A DNA stretch of 38,247 nucleotides from JBGSKV01 sp041740975 (GCA_041740975.1 JBGSKV010000040.1:1-38247), one strand, 5' to 3'. Positions 8,342 to 16,012 are shown, counted from the first letter of the stretch. Notes: generated by a model from the letters alone, not told the origin. A program made the numbers and translations.

Positions 8342-8932
8342 GTGCGATTGCCCCAAAACTCAAAAGGTTTCTCTCTGGTCGAACTTATGATGGTCGTAAG
8401 TATCGGAAGTCTGATAGCGACAACCTTCTCAGCGTCTACATCCATATGGCGTGCGAAAGCTCACCAGGCCCAAGCGATCATGTATCTGAAAAATATGGGT
8501 ACATCGTTTACGAGTTACGCGGTCGATAACGACGAAGTATACCCTTCTCAAGACACTAACAATCCTTGGTTTACAACAAATCATTCGACAGCGACGTCTT
8601 GCTTTCGCTCGGACAATCCGATTGGTTTGACTATTCCGGATTGTCGAAAGCTCAATTATTTTCTTAATTATGTGCCAGGCGGAGCTTTCGGCAATCCACG
8701 AATTTTCGTGCGAGAACGCATGGACGGAAACCAGCGTTTGGTTTTTAGACATTGCAGCTATCAGGCACCCACTCAGCAACAGGGTCAGCAACAACAAGTA
8801 CTGCCTTCACCAGGTCCTTTGAGCGAACCAGGATTATTCCTACAAAAATTGCCATTGGACACATGGCTATATAGTTTTCAGTACCAGACCTTTGTGAAGT
8901 ATCCCTATGATAACGATACTTGTCGTTATTAG
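8342..8932 (+). CDS. Type IV pilin-like / pseudopilin protein
   Basis: A 9-residue basic leader ends in Gly and is followed by FSLVELMMVVSIGSL, the prepilin peptidase site with Phe at +1 and Glu at +5 and the hydrophobic N-terminal helix. The mature globular part (about 187 residues) has three Cys pairs or partial pairs and a Gln-rich loop (QQQGQQQQ) near residue 147. Such proteins assemble into type IV pili or type II secretion pseudopili in the periplasm and outer membrane. The start is GTG with an excellent AGGAGG. No pilus assembly gene is adjacent, and a terminator follows, so it is probably a stand-alone transcription unit. The pilin at 21097-21654 shares only the N-terminal architecture. 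Confidence 0.85.
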   Translation: MRLPQNSKGFSLVELMMVVSIGSLIATTFSASTSIWRAKAHQAQAIMYLKNMGTSFTSYAVDNDEVYPSQDTNNPWFTTNHSTATSCFRSDNPIGLTIPDCRKLNYFLNYVPGGAFGNPRIFVRERMDGNQRLVFRHCSYQAPTQQQGQQQQVLPSPGPLSEPGLFLQKLPLDTWLYSFQYQTFVKYPYDNDTCRY

Positions 8933-8954
8933 GTCATGATAGAATTGAATTTTT

Positions 8955-8981
8955 AACCCGTCGTGAGGCGGGTTTTTTTTT
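8955..8981 (+). terminator. Intrinsic terminator after the pilin-like gene
   Basis: AACCCG and CGGGTT (8955-8960 with 8969-8974) form a stem that extends inward by a G-U and a C-G pair around a GTGA loop. A run of T residues to 8981 follows. It lies 23 bp after the pilin-like stop codon. Confidence 0.9.
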
Positions 8982-9067
8982 GGTGTTCGATTCACAGGAA
9001 GACTCATTTTCGACACATTTCCATATTTAGCCGGTCGCCAAGCTAGGGTCTAAGTCACTTGAATGAC

Positions 9068-9093
9068 AAAGTTAAAACAAAATGCTTAACTTT
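9068..9093. promoter_or_regulatory. Perfect inverted repeat upstream of the dockerin-like lipoproteins
   Basis: AAAGTTAA (9068-9075) and TTAACTTT (9086-9093) are perfect 8-bp inverted repeats 10 bases apart, 56 bp before the TTG start of the first lipoprotein. The AT-rich symmetric site could be a repressor operator or a leader hairpin. Nothing in the window identifies a cognate regulator. Confidence 0.4.
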
Positions 9094-9148
9094 TTGGTCC
9101 ATTATGCCGCTCAGGGTCTTAGGTATACGCCAAGTTCAGGAGTGCGTT

Positions 9149-9619
9149 TTGAACGTAAAATTACAATGGCTAGCATGCATCGCAATGACGAGCTTTGGCG
9201 CGTGCGCTCCCGATCCTATTTCTACCGCGAAAGGGGTGCCGGAGGCTCCTCCCGGCAGTGGCGATACGATGACAGGTAAAATCATTGGAGACTTCAATAG
9301 CGATGGGGTGGTGAACTCCGCGGACTTAGAAATTTTCAAAACAAAATATAACTATATGGTGTTTCCAACGGGTGATTACAATCAAGACGGTGTTGTCGAC
9401 TCGGCGGATTTGATAGTTTACAACTCGGGAAGTCTCGATGCAGATGGCAATGCTAACGGTAAAATCGACGCGGGAGACCTCGTCGTTTTGATGGATAATA
9501 TGAATAAAGGCCACTTATCCCACGAGGCAGGCGATTTGGATCGGGATAATGATGTCGATATGGATGACTTTAAGGTTTGGCGTGAAAACGAGAAAAAAGA
9601 ATTGGAAAAGAATCAATAG
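9149..9619 (+). CDS. Small lipoprotein with dockerin-type calcium-binding repeats (1 of 3)
   Basis: The start chosen is TTG at 9149, with AGGAG 6 bases upstream. Upstream ATG codons in the same frame would put a long odd leader before the signal peptide. From this TTG the 156-residue product has a lipoprotein signal ending TSFGAC. Four EF-hand-like loops of the dockerin type I pattern (D-x-N-x-D-G-x-[IV]-x2-x-D) follow: GDFNSDGVVNSADL, GDYNQDGVVDSADL, DADGNANGKIDAGDL and GDLDRDNDVDMDDF. The product is therefore predicted to be a periplasm- or outer-membrane-anchored calcium-binding protein. No cohesin domain or cellulase is present in the window, so a cellulosome role is unlikely. It is followed after 27 bp by a related gene. 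Confidence 0.8.
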   Translation: MNVKLQWLACIAMTSFGACAPDPISTAKGVPEAPPGSGDTMTGKIIGDFNSDGVVNSADLEIFKTKYNYMVFPTGDYNQDGVVDSADLIVYNSGSLDADGNANGKIDAGDLVVLMDNMNKGHLSHEAGDLDRDNDVDMDDFKVWRENEKKELEKNQ

Positions 9620-9646
9620 CGTTAGTTGGTAAGCAGGAGTTAGAAA

Positions 9647-10045
9647 ATGAAGTTTGCGACAAAAATTTTGGCCGGATTGTTTATCTCGGTGTTTCTCGGA
9701 TGTAGCGGCGGTTCCGTGGACGATCGTTCAAGCGGGATTAACGATGCTGAACAAAATCCACCTCGGATTGAAGGTGTGGTTGGTGACTTCAATAAAGACG
9801 GCAAAGTCAACGAATCGGACCTGCTTATCTTTCGCCAAATCTACGATCATTACCCACAAGGTTGTGGTGCCGATTCTGATTGCGACGGACAAGTCGATGG
9901 TTCGGACTTTTTGACTTGGCAACGAAAAGTGGGAACTCGCATCTATAAGGCCGGCGATATCGATCAGAATGGTGAAATCACAATGGAAGATTTGAACAGA
10001 TATGTGAAGGATCCGACCGCAGTGAACGTGGATTTGGACCGCTGA
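9647..10045 (+). CDS. Small lipoprotein with dockerin-type repeats (2 of 3)
   Basis: The 132-residue product has a textbook lipobox (VFLGC, Cys19) after a hydrophobic signal. It then has three dockerin-like calcium loops: GDFNKDGKVNESDL, DSDCDGQVDGSDF and GDIDQNGEITMEDL. Between loops one and two is YDHYPQGCGADSDC, whose two Cys residues could form a disulphide. The same arrangement recurs in the next gene, so the two are paralogues. AGGAG precedes the ATG. It is co-directional with its neighbours at 27 bp spacing on each side, indicating one operon. Function is unknown. Confidence 0.82.
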   Translation: MKFATKILAGLFISVFLGCSGGSVDDRSSGINDAEQNPPRIEGVVGDFNKDGKVNESDLLIFRQIYDHYPQGCGADSDCDGQVDGSDFLTWQRKVGTRIYKAGDIDQNGEITMEDLNRYVKDPTAVNVDLDR

Positions 10046-10071
10046 GATTTTTAGCCTGAGGGAGTGAATAT

Positions 10072-10476
10072 ATGAAGATTTATTTATTTATTTTAGTAGC
10101 GTTTTCTATAGGTCTGTTCGCCTGTGAAGGTAGCGGCGACCTCAACCTATCTGGTGTGACGGCTAGCGACACCGAGAATGTCACGAAAACTAATAACGTT
10201 GCCAAGGTGAAAACGAATTCTCCGGGCGATATCAACAAAGACGGTGTGGTGGATGCCGAAGACTATGGTTACTTCAAGCAAATGTATGACCGCTACCCAG
10301 ATGGTTGTGCCTATAGCGACGCGAATTGCGACGGTATTGTCGACGGCAAAGACTTAGAAATTTGGCAGCAGTCTTACGGCGAAAAACGTTATAAAATAGG
10401 TGATCTCGATAGCGATGGCAAGGTTACGGAAGCAGACTTTGATCGCTATATAAAGAATCCAGATTTACTAAAATAA
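10072..10476 (+). CDS. Small lipoprotein with dockerin-type repeats (3 of 3)
   Basis: The 134-residue product has a signal ending LFAC (lipobox Cys18) and a Thr/Asn-rich linker (about 25-50). Three calcium-binding loops follow: GDINKDGVVDAEDY, DANCDGIVDGKDL and GDLDSDGKVTEADF. YDRYPDGCAYSDANC and YIKNPD closely match YDHYPQGCGADSDC and YVKDP in the preceding protein, showing tandem duplication. GGGAG precedes the ATG. It is the last gene of the group and converges on an Omp85 gene; the 48 bp between them contain no clear terminator. A role in surface attachment or protein-protein contact is only inferred from the repeat type. Confidence 0.82.
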   Translation: MKIYLFILVAFSIGLFACEGSGDLNLSGVTASDTENVTKTNNVAKVKTNSPGDINKDGVVDAEDYGYFKQMYDRYPDGCAYSDANCDGIVDGKDLEIWQQSYGEKRYKIGDLDSDGKVTEADFDRYIKNPDLLK

Positions 10477-10524
10477 TAAGTGGATGCGCACTTACAAAGA
10501 CGACTGCTGAGCACCACTTGGAAA

Positions 10525-11853
10525 TCAGTTGGGTCTATAAGGCTGAAAAAAGCTATTGAAACCAAAGCTTACCCCTTGAAAACTGGGGTCCGTCAACCCC
10601 CACGCATAATCAAAACGTAAAACCAAACGATTCACTTGCGGAATCGCAATCTTCAGTCCTACACCCGCCGAAATGATTTGCTCGTCGCCGATATCTGCCC
10701 AGTGCCAACCCGCGTTTCCGCCATCAACAAAGACATTGGCTTGCAACCAGCTGTATCGCTGTTTGGTCAGAATCTTTCTCAGTTCGAAGTTGGCGTAATA
10801 AGCGCGGTTGCCATACAAAACGCCCTCCGGCAATCCGCGGATCGATTCCAGTCCTCCCAGAAAAATCAAATCTTGAAAGTGGTCCCCGGTATTCGTATAG
10901 GTGTGCCAATGGGCAGCAAAGTTCCAATCATTTTCAAAAAGCTTAAAGTAGAATCCCTCCGATTCGTAATGAGAGTGCATGCCATCATCATTACTGAGAA
11001 CTCCCGCCTTTAGAACTACGCGTAAGCCATCAAGGGTCAAAAAATCCGACCGAATATCGTCATAGATGACATTGAATAGTGGACGGATTTCATCTTGTTT
11101 TTGGGTGGTGGCGTTAAATCCGAACTCATGCTGAGGATCTTTCAAAGTGACACGATTGGCGTCGGAAGCAAAATAACTCAAATCAAAACCTGTTTGAACG
11201 CGAATGTTAAAGACATCTTTAGGGAAATAAAAACTCAGTTGAGCTTGTCGAGTCTTACTACGAATAGAAGCTTTTTCGTTAAATTTTTCGTCGAGAAGCT
11301 CTCGGTCGCGATTGTTTTGCCAGAACTTCAGACTCAGCAAATGTTCACCCCTGAGCCAGCGCGGTGCATTGGCCCAGATCAAATAACTCAGTGGCGCATC
11401 TCCGTACTTGCGAAGCTCGGCACCTACCGTCCAAAAGCTACCGAAAGCATGGGTGTCATATGCACCCAATACCAAGAGTGGAGTTCCTCCACCGATCGCA
11501 CCCCGTAGAACAGGTAGGAGGGTCCATTTTTCGACAAAAGAAATATTCAAGGCGCCCGATTCCGAATCTGGACTCGTGGGTACAAAATTTAGCCGAATGT
11601 CATAGAAAACTCCGGTGTTCAAAAGTTTCTGCGTCAAAGTTGCGAGATCAGAGTCACTTAATTCTTGTGGTGGTTGGAGATGTAAAAAAGTTTCTAGCCA
11701 CTCCTGATTGGTGCGCGAGAGTCCGGAATAGGTAATGCTAGTAACCTGGAATGCAAATGCTGCAGGGGCATAGACTAAAAAACTAAGACAAATCCCTGCT
11801 AAAAACTTAAGCACGCTGTCAAATTTCCTAATAAGTTCATCCATTAAAGTCAT
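10525..11853 (-). CDS. Omp85/BamA-superfamily outer-membrane protein with one POTRA domain
   Basis: After a signal sequence ending APAAFA comes a short POTRA-like domain (about residues 36-110, VTSITYSGLSRTNQEWLETFL to LNTGVFYDIRLNFVP). The remaining 330 residues are amphipathic beta strands ending in an aromatic C-terminal strand (GVSFGFNSFF), as expected for a surface-antigen-type barrel. The barrel contains GLESIRGLPEGVLYGNRAYYANFELR, which matches the conserved RG segment of Omp85 proteins. With one POTRA and 442 residues it is much smaller than BamA, so it is likely a specialised TamA/TpsB/patatin-barrel-like relative. The start is uncertain: ATG at 11853 has a weak ribosome site and puts acidic residues in the signal, and GTG at 11814 with AGGAA upstream would give a cleaner one. 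Confidence 0.82.
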   Translation of the reverse strand: MTLMDELIRKFDSVLKFLAGICLSFLVYAPAAFAFQVTSITYSGLSRTNQEWLETFLHLQPPQELSDSDLATLTQKLLNTGVFYDIRLNFVPTSPDSESGALNISFVEKWTLLPVLRGAIGGGTPLLVLGAYDTHAFGSFWTVGAELRKYGDAPLSYLIWANAPRWLRGEHLLSLKFWQNNRDRELLDEKFNEKASIRSKTRQAQLSFYFPKDVFNIRVQTGFDLSYFASDANRVTLKDPQHEFGFNATTQKQDEIRPLFNVIYDDIRSDFLTLDGLRVVLKAGVLSNDDGMHSHYESEGFYFKLFENDWNFAAHWHTYTNTGDHFQDLIFLGGLESIRGLPEGVLYGNRAYYANFELRKILTKQRYSWLQANVFVDGGNAGWHWADIGDEQIISAGVGLKIAIPQVNRLVLRFDYAWGLTDPSFQGVSFGFNSFFQPYRPN

Positions 11854-11931
11854 AATAATGGTTTAAACATCATCTGTCATGTGACATAAAATAGCTCTTT
11901 TCGACCTCCCCCAAGACATAGGAAATGTGAG

Positions 11932-12741
11932 ATGAGCCAGTCGCCAACTTTGCCCCCTTTTGACAAGTATCAGTATTACTTGAACTCGGTACAGTCACCG
12001 GATACAGACGCTGAATTTCTTATGGAAACATTTTGCGAACTTCGCGATCGCGACCCCGTTAGTATGCGTGAAGATTTCTGCGGGACCTTTAGCCTTTGTT
12101 GCGAGTGGGTCAAGCTTCATGAGAGTCATGTCGCGGTTGGCGTCGATTTGGACGAGGAGCCTTTAGAATATGGGCGAAAACATTTTTTCGAGAAACTGAC
12201 GGATGACGAAAAAGAGCGAACGCAGTTTATCCGCGGCGACGTCATGAAATACGACAGCAAGAAGTTTGACATTATCAATGCTCTCAACTTTTCTTATTTT
12301 ATATTCAAAACGCGTTCTGAGCTGAAAGCCTATTTCACAAAGGCTTACGAGTCACTAACCCCAGAGGGGATTTTTGTCGTCGACGTCTTTGGCGGTAGTG
12401 AAGTTTCCGATATTCATGAGGAGGAGGTCGAGTTCGAAGATGAGAACTTTTCCTACTTTTGGGACCAAGATACCTATAACCCCGTGACCAATTACGCCCA
12501 ATTTTACATTCATTACCAACGCCCCGGAGAGCCCAAACGTGAGCGGGTCTTTGCTTATGACTGGAGAGTCTGGTCTATTCCTGAACTTCGCGATATCATG
12601 GAGGAGGTAGGATTCAAGACTTCTCGGGTTTATTGGGAAGGCACCGACGACGAGGGCGAAGGTGACGGCGAGTATTATCTCACGGAAGAAGGAGAAGCGA
12701 ATTGCGAATCTTGGGTAGCCTATATTGCGGCATGCAAATGA
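11932..12741 (+). CDS. Class I SAM-dependent methyltransferase
   Basis: The 269-residue product contains SMREDFCGTFSLCCEWV near residue 45 and VGVDLDEEPLEYG near 68, the glycine-rich SAM site and acidic loop of a class I methyltransferase. FIRGDVMKYDSKKFDIINALNFSYF and a GIFVVDVFGGSE strand follow. The REDFCGT form is common in a bacterial group of unknown substrate. No signal peptide is present. AGGAAA lies before the ATG. The 3' end overlaps the next, lipoprotein-coding gene, so both are probably one operon. An acidic tail (DDEGEGDGEYYLTEEGE) is notable. The substrate cannot be predicted. Confidence 0.87.
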   Translation: MSQSPTLPPFDKYQYYLNSVQSPDTDAEFLMETFCELRDRDPVSMREDFCGTFSLCCEWVKLHESHVAVGVDLDEEPLEYGRKHFFEKLTDDEKERTQFIRGDVMKYDSKKFDIINALNFSYFIFKTRSELKAYFTKAYESLTPEGIFVVDVFGGSEVSDIHEEEVEFEDENFSYFWDQDTYNPVTNYAQFYIHYQRPGEPKRERVFAYDWRVWSIPELRDIMEEVGFKTSRVYWEGTDDEGEGDGEYYLTEEGEANCESWVAYIAACK

Positions 12742-13316
12742 ATGTATGGATGTTAGCTGGTGTTATGATTTTTGCGGCAGTTGGTTGTAAAACCACAGAG
12801 CCAAAGAAAAAGACACCGGTTGTAGATAATAGTGGAGTTGGTAACACGGACAACACCGTGGTTCTCGGAACGCGCCTCACTCCAATCATTACTTCCAATC
12901 AGGTTGTCAACGGTGTACTGACTATTGCTGCCGGTCAAAGCTTGCAGGTTAATTTTGTCGTCGATGGCATTCCAACCTCAGCCGAAATTGGTGTCGGTCT
13001 TAGCCAAAGACCAAATGGCTCTGGAATCAAAGATCAAGGGCGCTATCCGACTTTTATCTGGCCTTCCACCGTCGAAAGCACGACGGCTTATCCTGTCGAA
13101 TTGATTGTCCGTGATGTCAGAGAATGCATGCGACTGGGTGGCCAGAGTAATATGTGTTGGCTGTCGGAAGGCGATCAGATTTATACCAAAGATACCCGTT
13201 TTGATACAGCTTATGCCTTTCAACTTCAAGTAGGCAATAACGTCGATGGTACTGAAAATACAGGCGTCAAAGCATGGTGGGAAAAGATCAAAGGCTTCTT
13301 CAGTCGCGACAACTGA
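12738..13316 (+). CDS. Lipoprotein of unknown function
   Basis: The product has a signal peptide ending IFAAVGC and then a soluble domain with polar strands and two Cys residues (CMRLGGQSNMC). No known domain was recognised. Two starts are possible. ATG at 12738 overlaps the methyltransferase stop by ATGA, giving 192 residues. TTG at 12702, with AAGGAG 7 bases upstream inside the methyltransferase gene, gives 204 residues. The ATG start is listed because the TTG form has an unusually long, weakly charged N-region, but the ribosome site favours the TTG. Membrane anchoring is predicted in either case. Confidence 0.75.
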   Translation: MNVWMLAGVMIFAAVGCKTTEPKKKTPVVDNSGVGNTDNTVVLGTRLTPIITSNQVVNGVLTIAAGQSLQVNFVVDGIPTSAEIGVGLSQRPNGSGIKDQGRYPTFIWPSTVESTTAYPVELIVRDVRECMRLGGQSNMCWLSEGDQIYTKDTRFDTAYAFQLQVGNNVDGTENTGVKAWWEKIKGFFSRDN

Positions 13317-13474
13317 TTTCTTAAAGTGTGCGGTAGAAATGCGGGACAAAACTGGGAAATCAAAGCGAAGATTTTATCAATGCTGATGGCGAATTTGAGC
13401 TAAACGAAACCGATCAAATTCCCGTCAGGAATAATCACATTTCTCGCAAACCACGATTCGATGGGCTAGGGGTA

Positions 13475-14050
13475 GTGGCCTTTGTCTTTTTGGCGATGAC
13501 CGTTGTGTCGCTATTATTTTGGACGAGTAGGCTACCCAGCGTTTGGGTTACGAGTTATGCCGCCGTTTTTGATCGGGGTGAATGGCCTAGTTTATTCGGC
13601 TCGTTGTTCGTGCACGCGGATATTTCACATCTTCTCTCGAATGCACCCATGTTAATTATCTTCGGTTACATTCTGCACGGATATTTTGGTTATCTCGTGT
13701 TTCCATTTCTCTGTCTTTTTGTGGGCGCGCTTACGAATTTGGGAACCATTTACTTTATGCCGCCGCAGACTCAATTGATCGGTGCCTCAGGTATGGTTTA
13801 TGCCATGGTGGCCATGTGGCTTGTCGTTTATATGAATTTTGAAACCCATTATCCGTTTCGAACGCGTTTGATGCGGGCAGTGGGCTTTACTTTGGTTGTC
13901 ATGATTCCCACGACATATCAGAAAAATGTCAGTTATCTAGCGCATGGAATGGGTTTTGGCTTGGGGATTTTATTTGGCGTTGTGCTTATTTTATTTATGA
14001 CTCCGCAAAATCATCAAAGTGATCAAGTCGAGTCTTTCACAAAATCTTAA
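13475..14050 (+). CDS. Rhomboid-family intramembrane serine protease
   Basis: The 191-residue, strongly hydrophobic product has about six membrane helices. The rhomboid landmarks are present: HLLSNAPML (52-60), the catalytic GASG with Ser105, and HGMGFGLG with His157, which completes the Ser-His dyad. Rhomboids cleave transmembrane segments of other membrane proteins. The GTG start at 13475 lacks a properly spaced ribosome site. The frame stays open upstream to a stop at 13334 and encodes an acidic, hydrophilic N-terminal tail, but contains no ATG, GTG or TTG there. The true start is therefore unclear. A broken copy of the 3' half of this gene lies at 15613-15853. Confidence 0.85.
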   Translation: MAFVFLAMTVVSLLFWTSRLPSVWVTSYAAVFDRGEWPSLFGSLFVHADISHLLSNAPMLIIFGYILHGYFGYLVFPFLCLFVGALTNLGTIYFMPPQTQLIGASGMVYAMVAMWLVVYMNFETHYPFRTRLMRAVGFTLVVMIPTTYQKNVSYLAHGMGFGLGILFGVVLILFMTPQNHQSDQVESFTKS

Positions 14051-14147
14051 AGGAGCGGCAAATCTGCTCGTAAGGTGCTTCGCCACGCTGCCAGCAGGAG
14101 TTTGCCTAGTATGTATAGCTTCCTGTCTTAAGCATTGACTGTTAAGC

Positions 14148-15356
14148 TTATTGCCCGTCAATACAATAGAGGCGATTTAACGTCGCACAAGTTGACGTTC
14201 CCTGTGTAATCCAAGTTCCGGTCACAGATGTTGCTAAACCTCGTCCACCGTTCCCCGCTGTGGATGACCAGTTCGCGCAGTTAGCACCGGAAAACCCTCC
14301 ACTCACGCTACTTCCAGTCCATACCGAAGTACCCGCCAAAGCCCCATTTGCTTGATACCTCGCGGCATTGGCAATCAATGAATCCCAAAGATCCAAATCA
14401 CTAGTGGCAACCAACTCCGGACCACCAATCCCTAAGCTACGAGTATTGTAAACAGAACGAGTAACAGTAATGCGAGCAAGTGCAGATTCGCCAATTCCAG
14501 AACCTGAAAGAACAGCCTTCCAAGTTTCACCTGTCAAACCATAAAGATCAGCCTCTAATTGGCACTTCTCATCTGCCCCATCAAGTCCGCCGACTGCAAG
14601 GCCGTTCCAGGTTCCCACGGTTACAAAAACACGATGATTTGCGCGGGTTGTCTGCGTTACGGAAATTCCTGCCGAAAGTCTTCCTTCGCCGTCGGAAGAG
14701 CAAATCCGAAATGAATACTCTGAACTGGTATTTAAACTTTCAACTTCGTAAGCAAGTGCTGCATCAATCAAAGCCGAACTAATAATGATTCCATCTGCAC
14801 AAGTCGCTGGGGCAACTGACCCAGGCAAATAGGCTATTTGATGTTGGCTAATCCCGTCTGCTGCTGTCCATGCCAAATCAATTGAGGACGTCGAATCCGA
14901 AGATGCCATAAAACCCGTGGGATTTGCGAGGACAGGCTCGGGAATTTCTTCCTCAATTTCGAAGACAGTTACCTTTGACTTAGCAATAGTGCCTTCTTTG
15001 CTTACAGCAAAAATGTAACTCTCTCCGGGAGCGATCGCTTTAAAAACAAACGGAAATTGGGAGTTTTGCTCAAATAATTCGGCGTCTGGATCAATACTCC
15101 AAACTAAATGTGATGTTACATCGATTTTATTTGTTTCATCATCAGTCGTCTCTGCCAAAAAACTTACTGATGCACCAACGGTTACTGATAAATTAGCAGG
15201 ATTAATTGAAAGGTTATTAATGACAGGAATGTTTAGCTCTTCTGCACCAGAATCATCACTATCACTATCACTATCGCCTCGACAGGAGCTGAATCCCAAC
15301 GCAAGAAAACATGCCAAAGGTAGGTAAAATTTTGATTTGGAGGAATTCTTAAACAT
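14148..15356 (-). CDS. Lectin-like (DUF1554-type) lipoprotein with Big2- and FN3-like domains
   Basis: The ATG at 15356 starts a signal peptide with lipobox GFSSC (Cys25). An Asp/Ser-rich linker follows, then a Big2-like Ig domain (about 45-135, NLSINPANLSVTVGASVSF) and a fibronectin III-like domain (about 145-240, SIDLAWTAADG to YSFRICSSDGEG). The C-terminal domain (about 245-402) runs from RVFVTVGTWNGLAVGGLDGADEKC to NRLYCIDGQ, which resembles the DUF1554/endostatin-like lectin fold of Leptospira and Bdellovibrio surface proteins. It is probably exposed at the cell surface and may bind ligand or prey. It lies between an intact rhomboid gene and a broken copy, a context that suggests insertion by recombination. 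The in-frame TTG at 15368 is a less likely start. Confidence 0.83.
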   Translation of the reverse strand: MFKNSSKSKFYLPLACFLALGFSSCRGDSDSDSDDSGAEELNIPVINNLSINPANLSVTVGASVSFLAETTDDETNKIDVTSHLVWSIDPDAELFEQNSQFPFVFKAIAPGESYIFAVSKEGTIAKSKVTVFEIEEEIPEPVLANPTGFMASSDSTSSIDLAWTAADGISQHQIAYLPGSVAPATCADGIIISSALIDAALAYEVESLNTSSEYSFRICSSDGEGRLSAGISVTQTTRANHRVFVTVGTWNGLAVGGLDGADEKCQLEADLYGLTGETWKAVLSGSGIGESALARITVTRSVYNTRSLGIGGPELVATSDLDLWDSLIANAARYQANGALAGTSVWTGSSVSGGFSGANCANWSSTAGNGGRGLATSVTGTWITQGTSTCATLNRLYCIDGQ

Positions 15357-15368
15357 TCTCAGTTCCAA

Positions 15369-15612
15369 GTCATTATTTACAAATCTAAACTCTCAAGTGT
15401 GTTTTCGGACCCTATCGACTCACCTTTAGGTGATTTCTAATAATTCGAGAAAAAAAATTGCCGTCCCAGCATATATATCGCTGTTTTTAAAGCATTTTAT
15501 AATTATAAAGTTTCCGATTATTTTTAGTCAATTTGAGGCTAAGCGCGCATTGAGCAGTTTTTTCGCAGAAATCTTCATTATTTACCATGTCAGCAAGTAC
15601 GGTAACCCGTAA
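15369..15612. other. AT-rich intergenic region, no gene recognised
   Basis: The region between the lectin-like gene and the rhomboid remnant is AT-rich. It must carry the promoter of the minus-strand lectin-like gene. A 60-codon open frame on the plus strand (15430-15612) has no ribosome site and no recognisable character, so it is not called. Confidence 0.45.
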
Positions 15613-15853
15613 TACGAATTTGGGTGCAATTTACTTCATGCCGCTGCAAACCCAATTGAGCGATGCATCAGGCATGGTTCATGCGATGGTGGCCATGTGG
15701 CATGTTGTATATTTGAACTTTGAAACACGCTATCCGTTTTGAACGCGATTGACGCGAAAGGTGGGCTTCAATTTAGCTGTCATGATTCCAACGACATCAA
15801 AGTGACCAAGTCGAGTCGTCAAAATCTTAAAGGAGCGGCAAACGTTGCTCGTA
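15613..15853 (+). pseudogene. Decayed duplicate of the 3' half of the rhomboid gene
   Basis: This stretch aligns with 13732-14072, the 3' half and downstream flank of the intact rhomboid gene. Roughly four of five bases are identical, and AAAATCTTAAAGGAGCGGCA after the coding part is an exact match. The Ser motif remains as ASGMV. It is clearly non-functional: the 5' half is missing, CGA has become TGA at about 15739, and about 100 bp are deleted between TTCCAACGACAT and CAAAGTGACCAAG. Many changes are at third codon positions, so the copy diverged as a working gene before it was broken. It may be an allele from a relative that came with the lectin-like gene. Confidence 0.88.
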
Positions 15854-16012
15854 CGACCGTTTCATTCGTTCCAAGCGTGCGCGGGCGCGTTCTTGCTCAG
15901 AGAAAAATCCAATTTTTCCATGATTTGACTTGTGACCTGGTTCAGCTGCACTCGCTAAATTGTGCGAACTTGATTTTAGCCATCGCCATAAATGTTTTGC
16001 TTTTTGTGTCAT
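15827..16012 (-). CDS. Possible small basic protein, 61 residues
   Basis: An ATG at 16012 is preceded by GGGAG at a 7-base spacing (TCGAATT), a good ribosome site. The product is rich in Lys, Arg and Ser and includes KIGFFSEQERARARLERMKRSYEQ, a plausible amphipathic helix. No signal peptide or known domain is visible. Its 3' end overlaps the decayed rhomboid copy on the opposite strand. It could be a genuine small gene, or a chance open frame near decayed sequence. Confidence 0.45.
   Translation of the reverse strand: MTQKAKHLWRWLKSSSHNLASAAEPGHKSNHGKIGFFSEQERARARLERMKRSYEQRLPLL

Noticed and set aside
9059..9148. Long N-terminal extension of the first dockerin-like lipoprotein
   Set aside because: It would place 30 odd residues before the signal peptide. 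The TTG at 9149 has AGGAG at ideal spacing.
15430..15612. Plus-strand frame of 60 codons
   Set aside because: It is AT-rich, lacks a ribosome site, and has no recognisable protein character. It overlaps the start of the decayed rhomboid segment.
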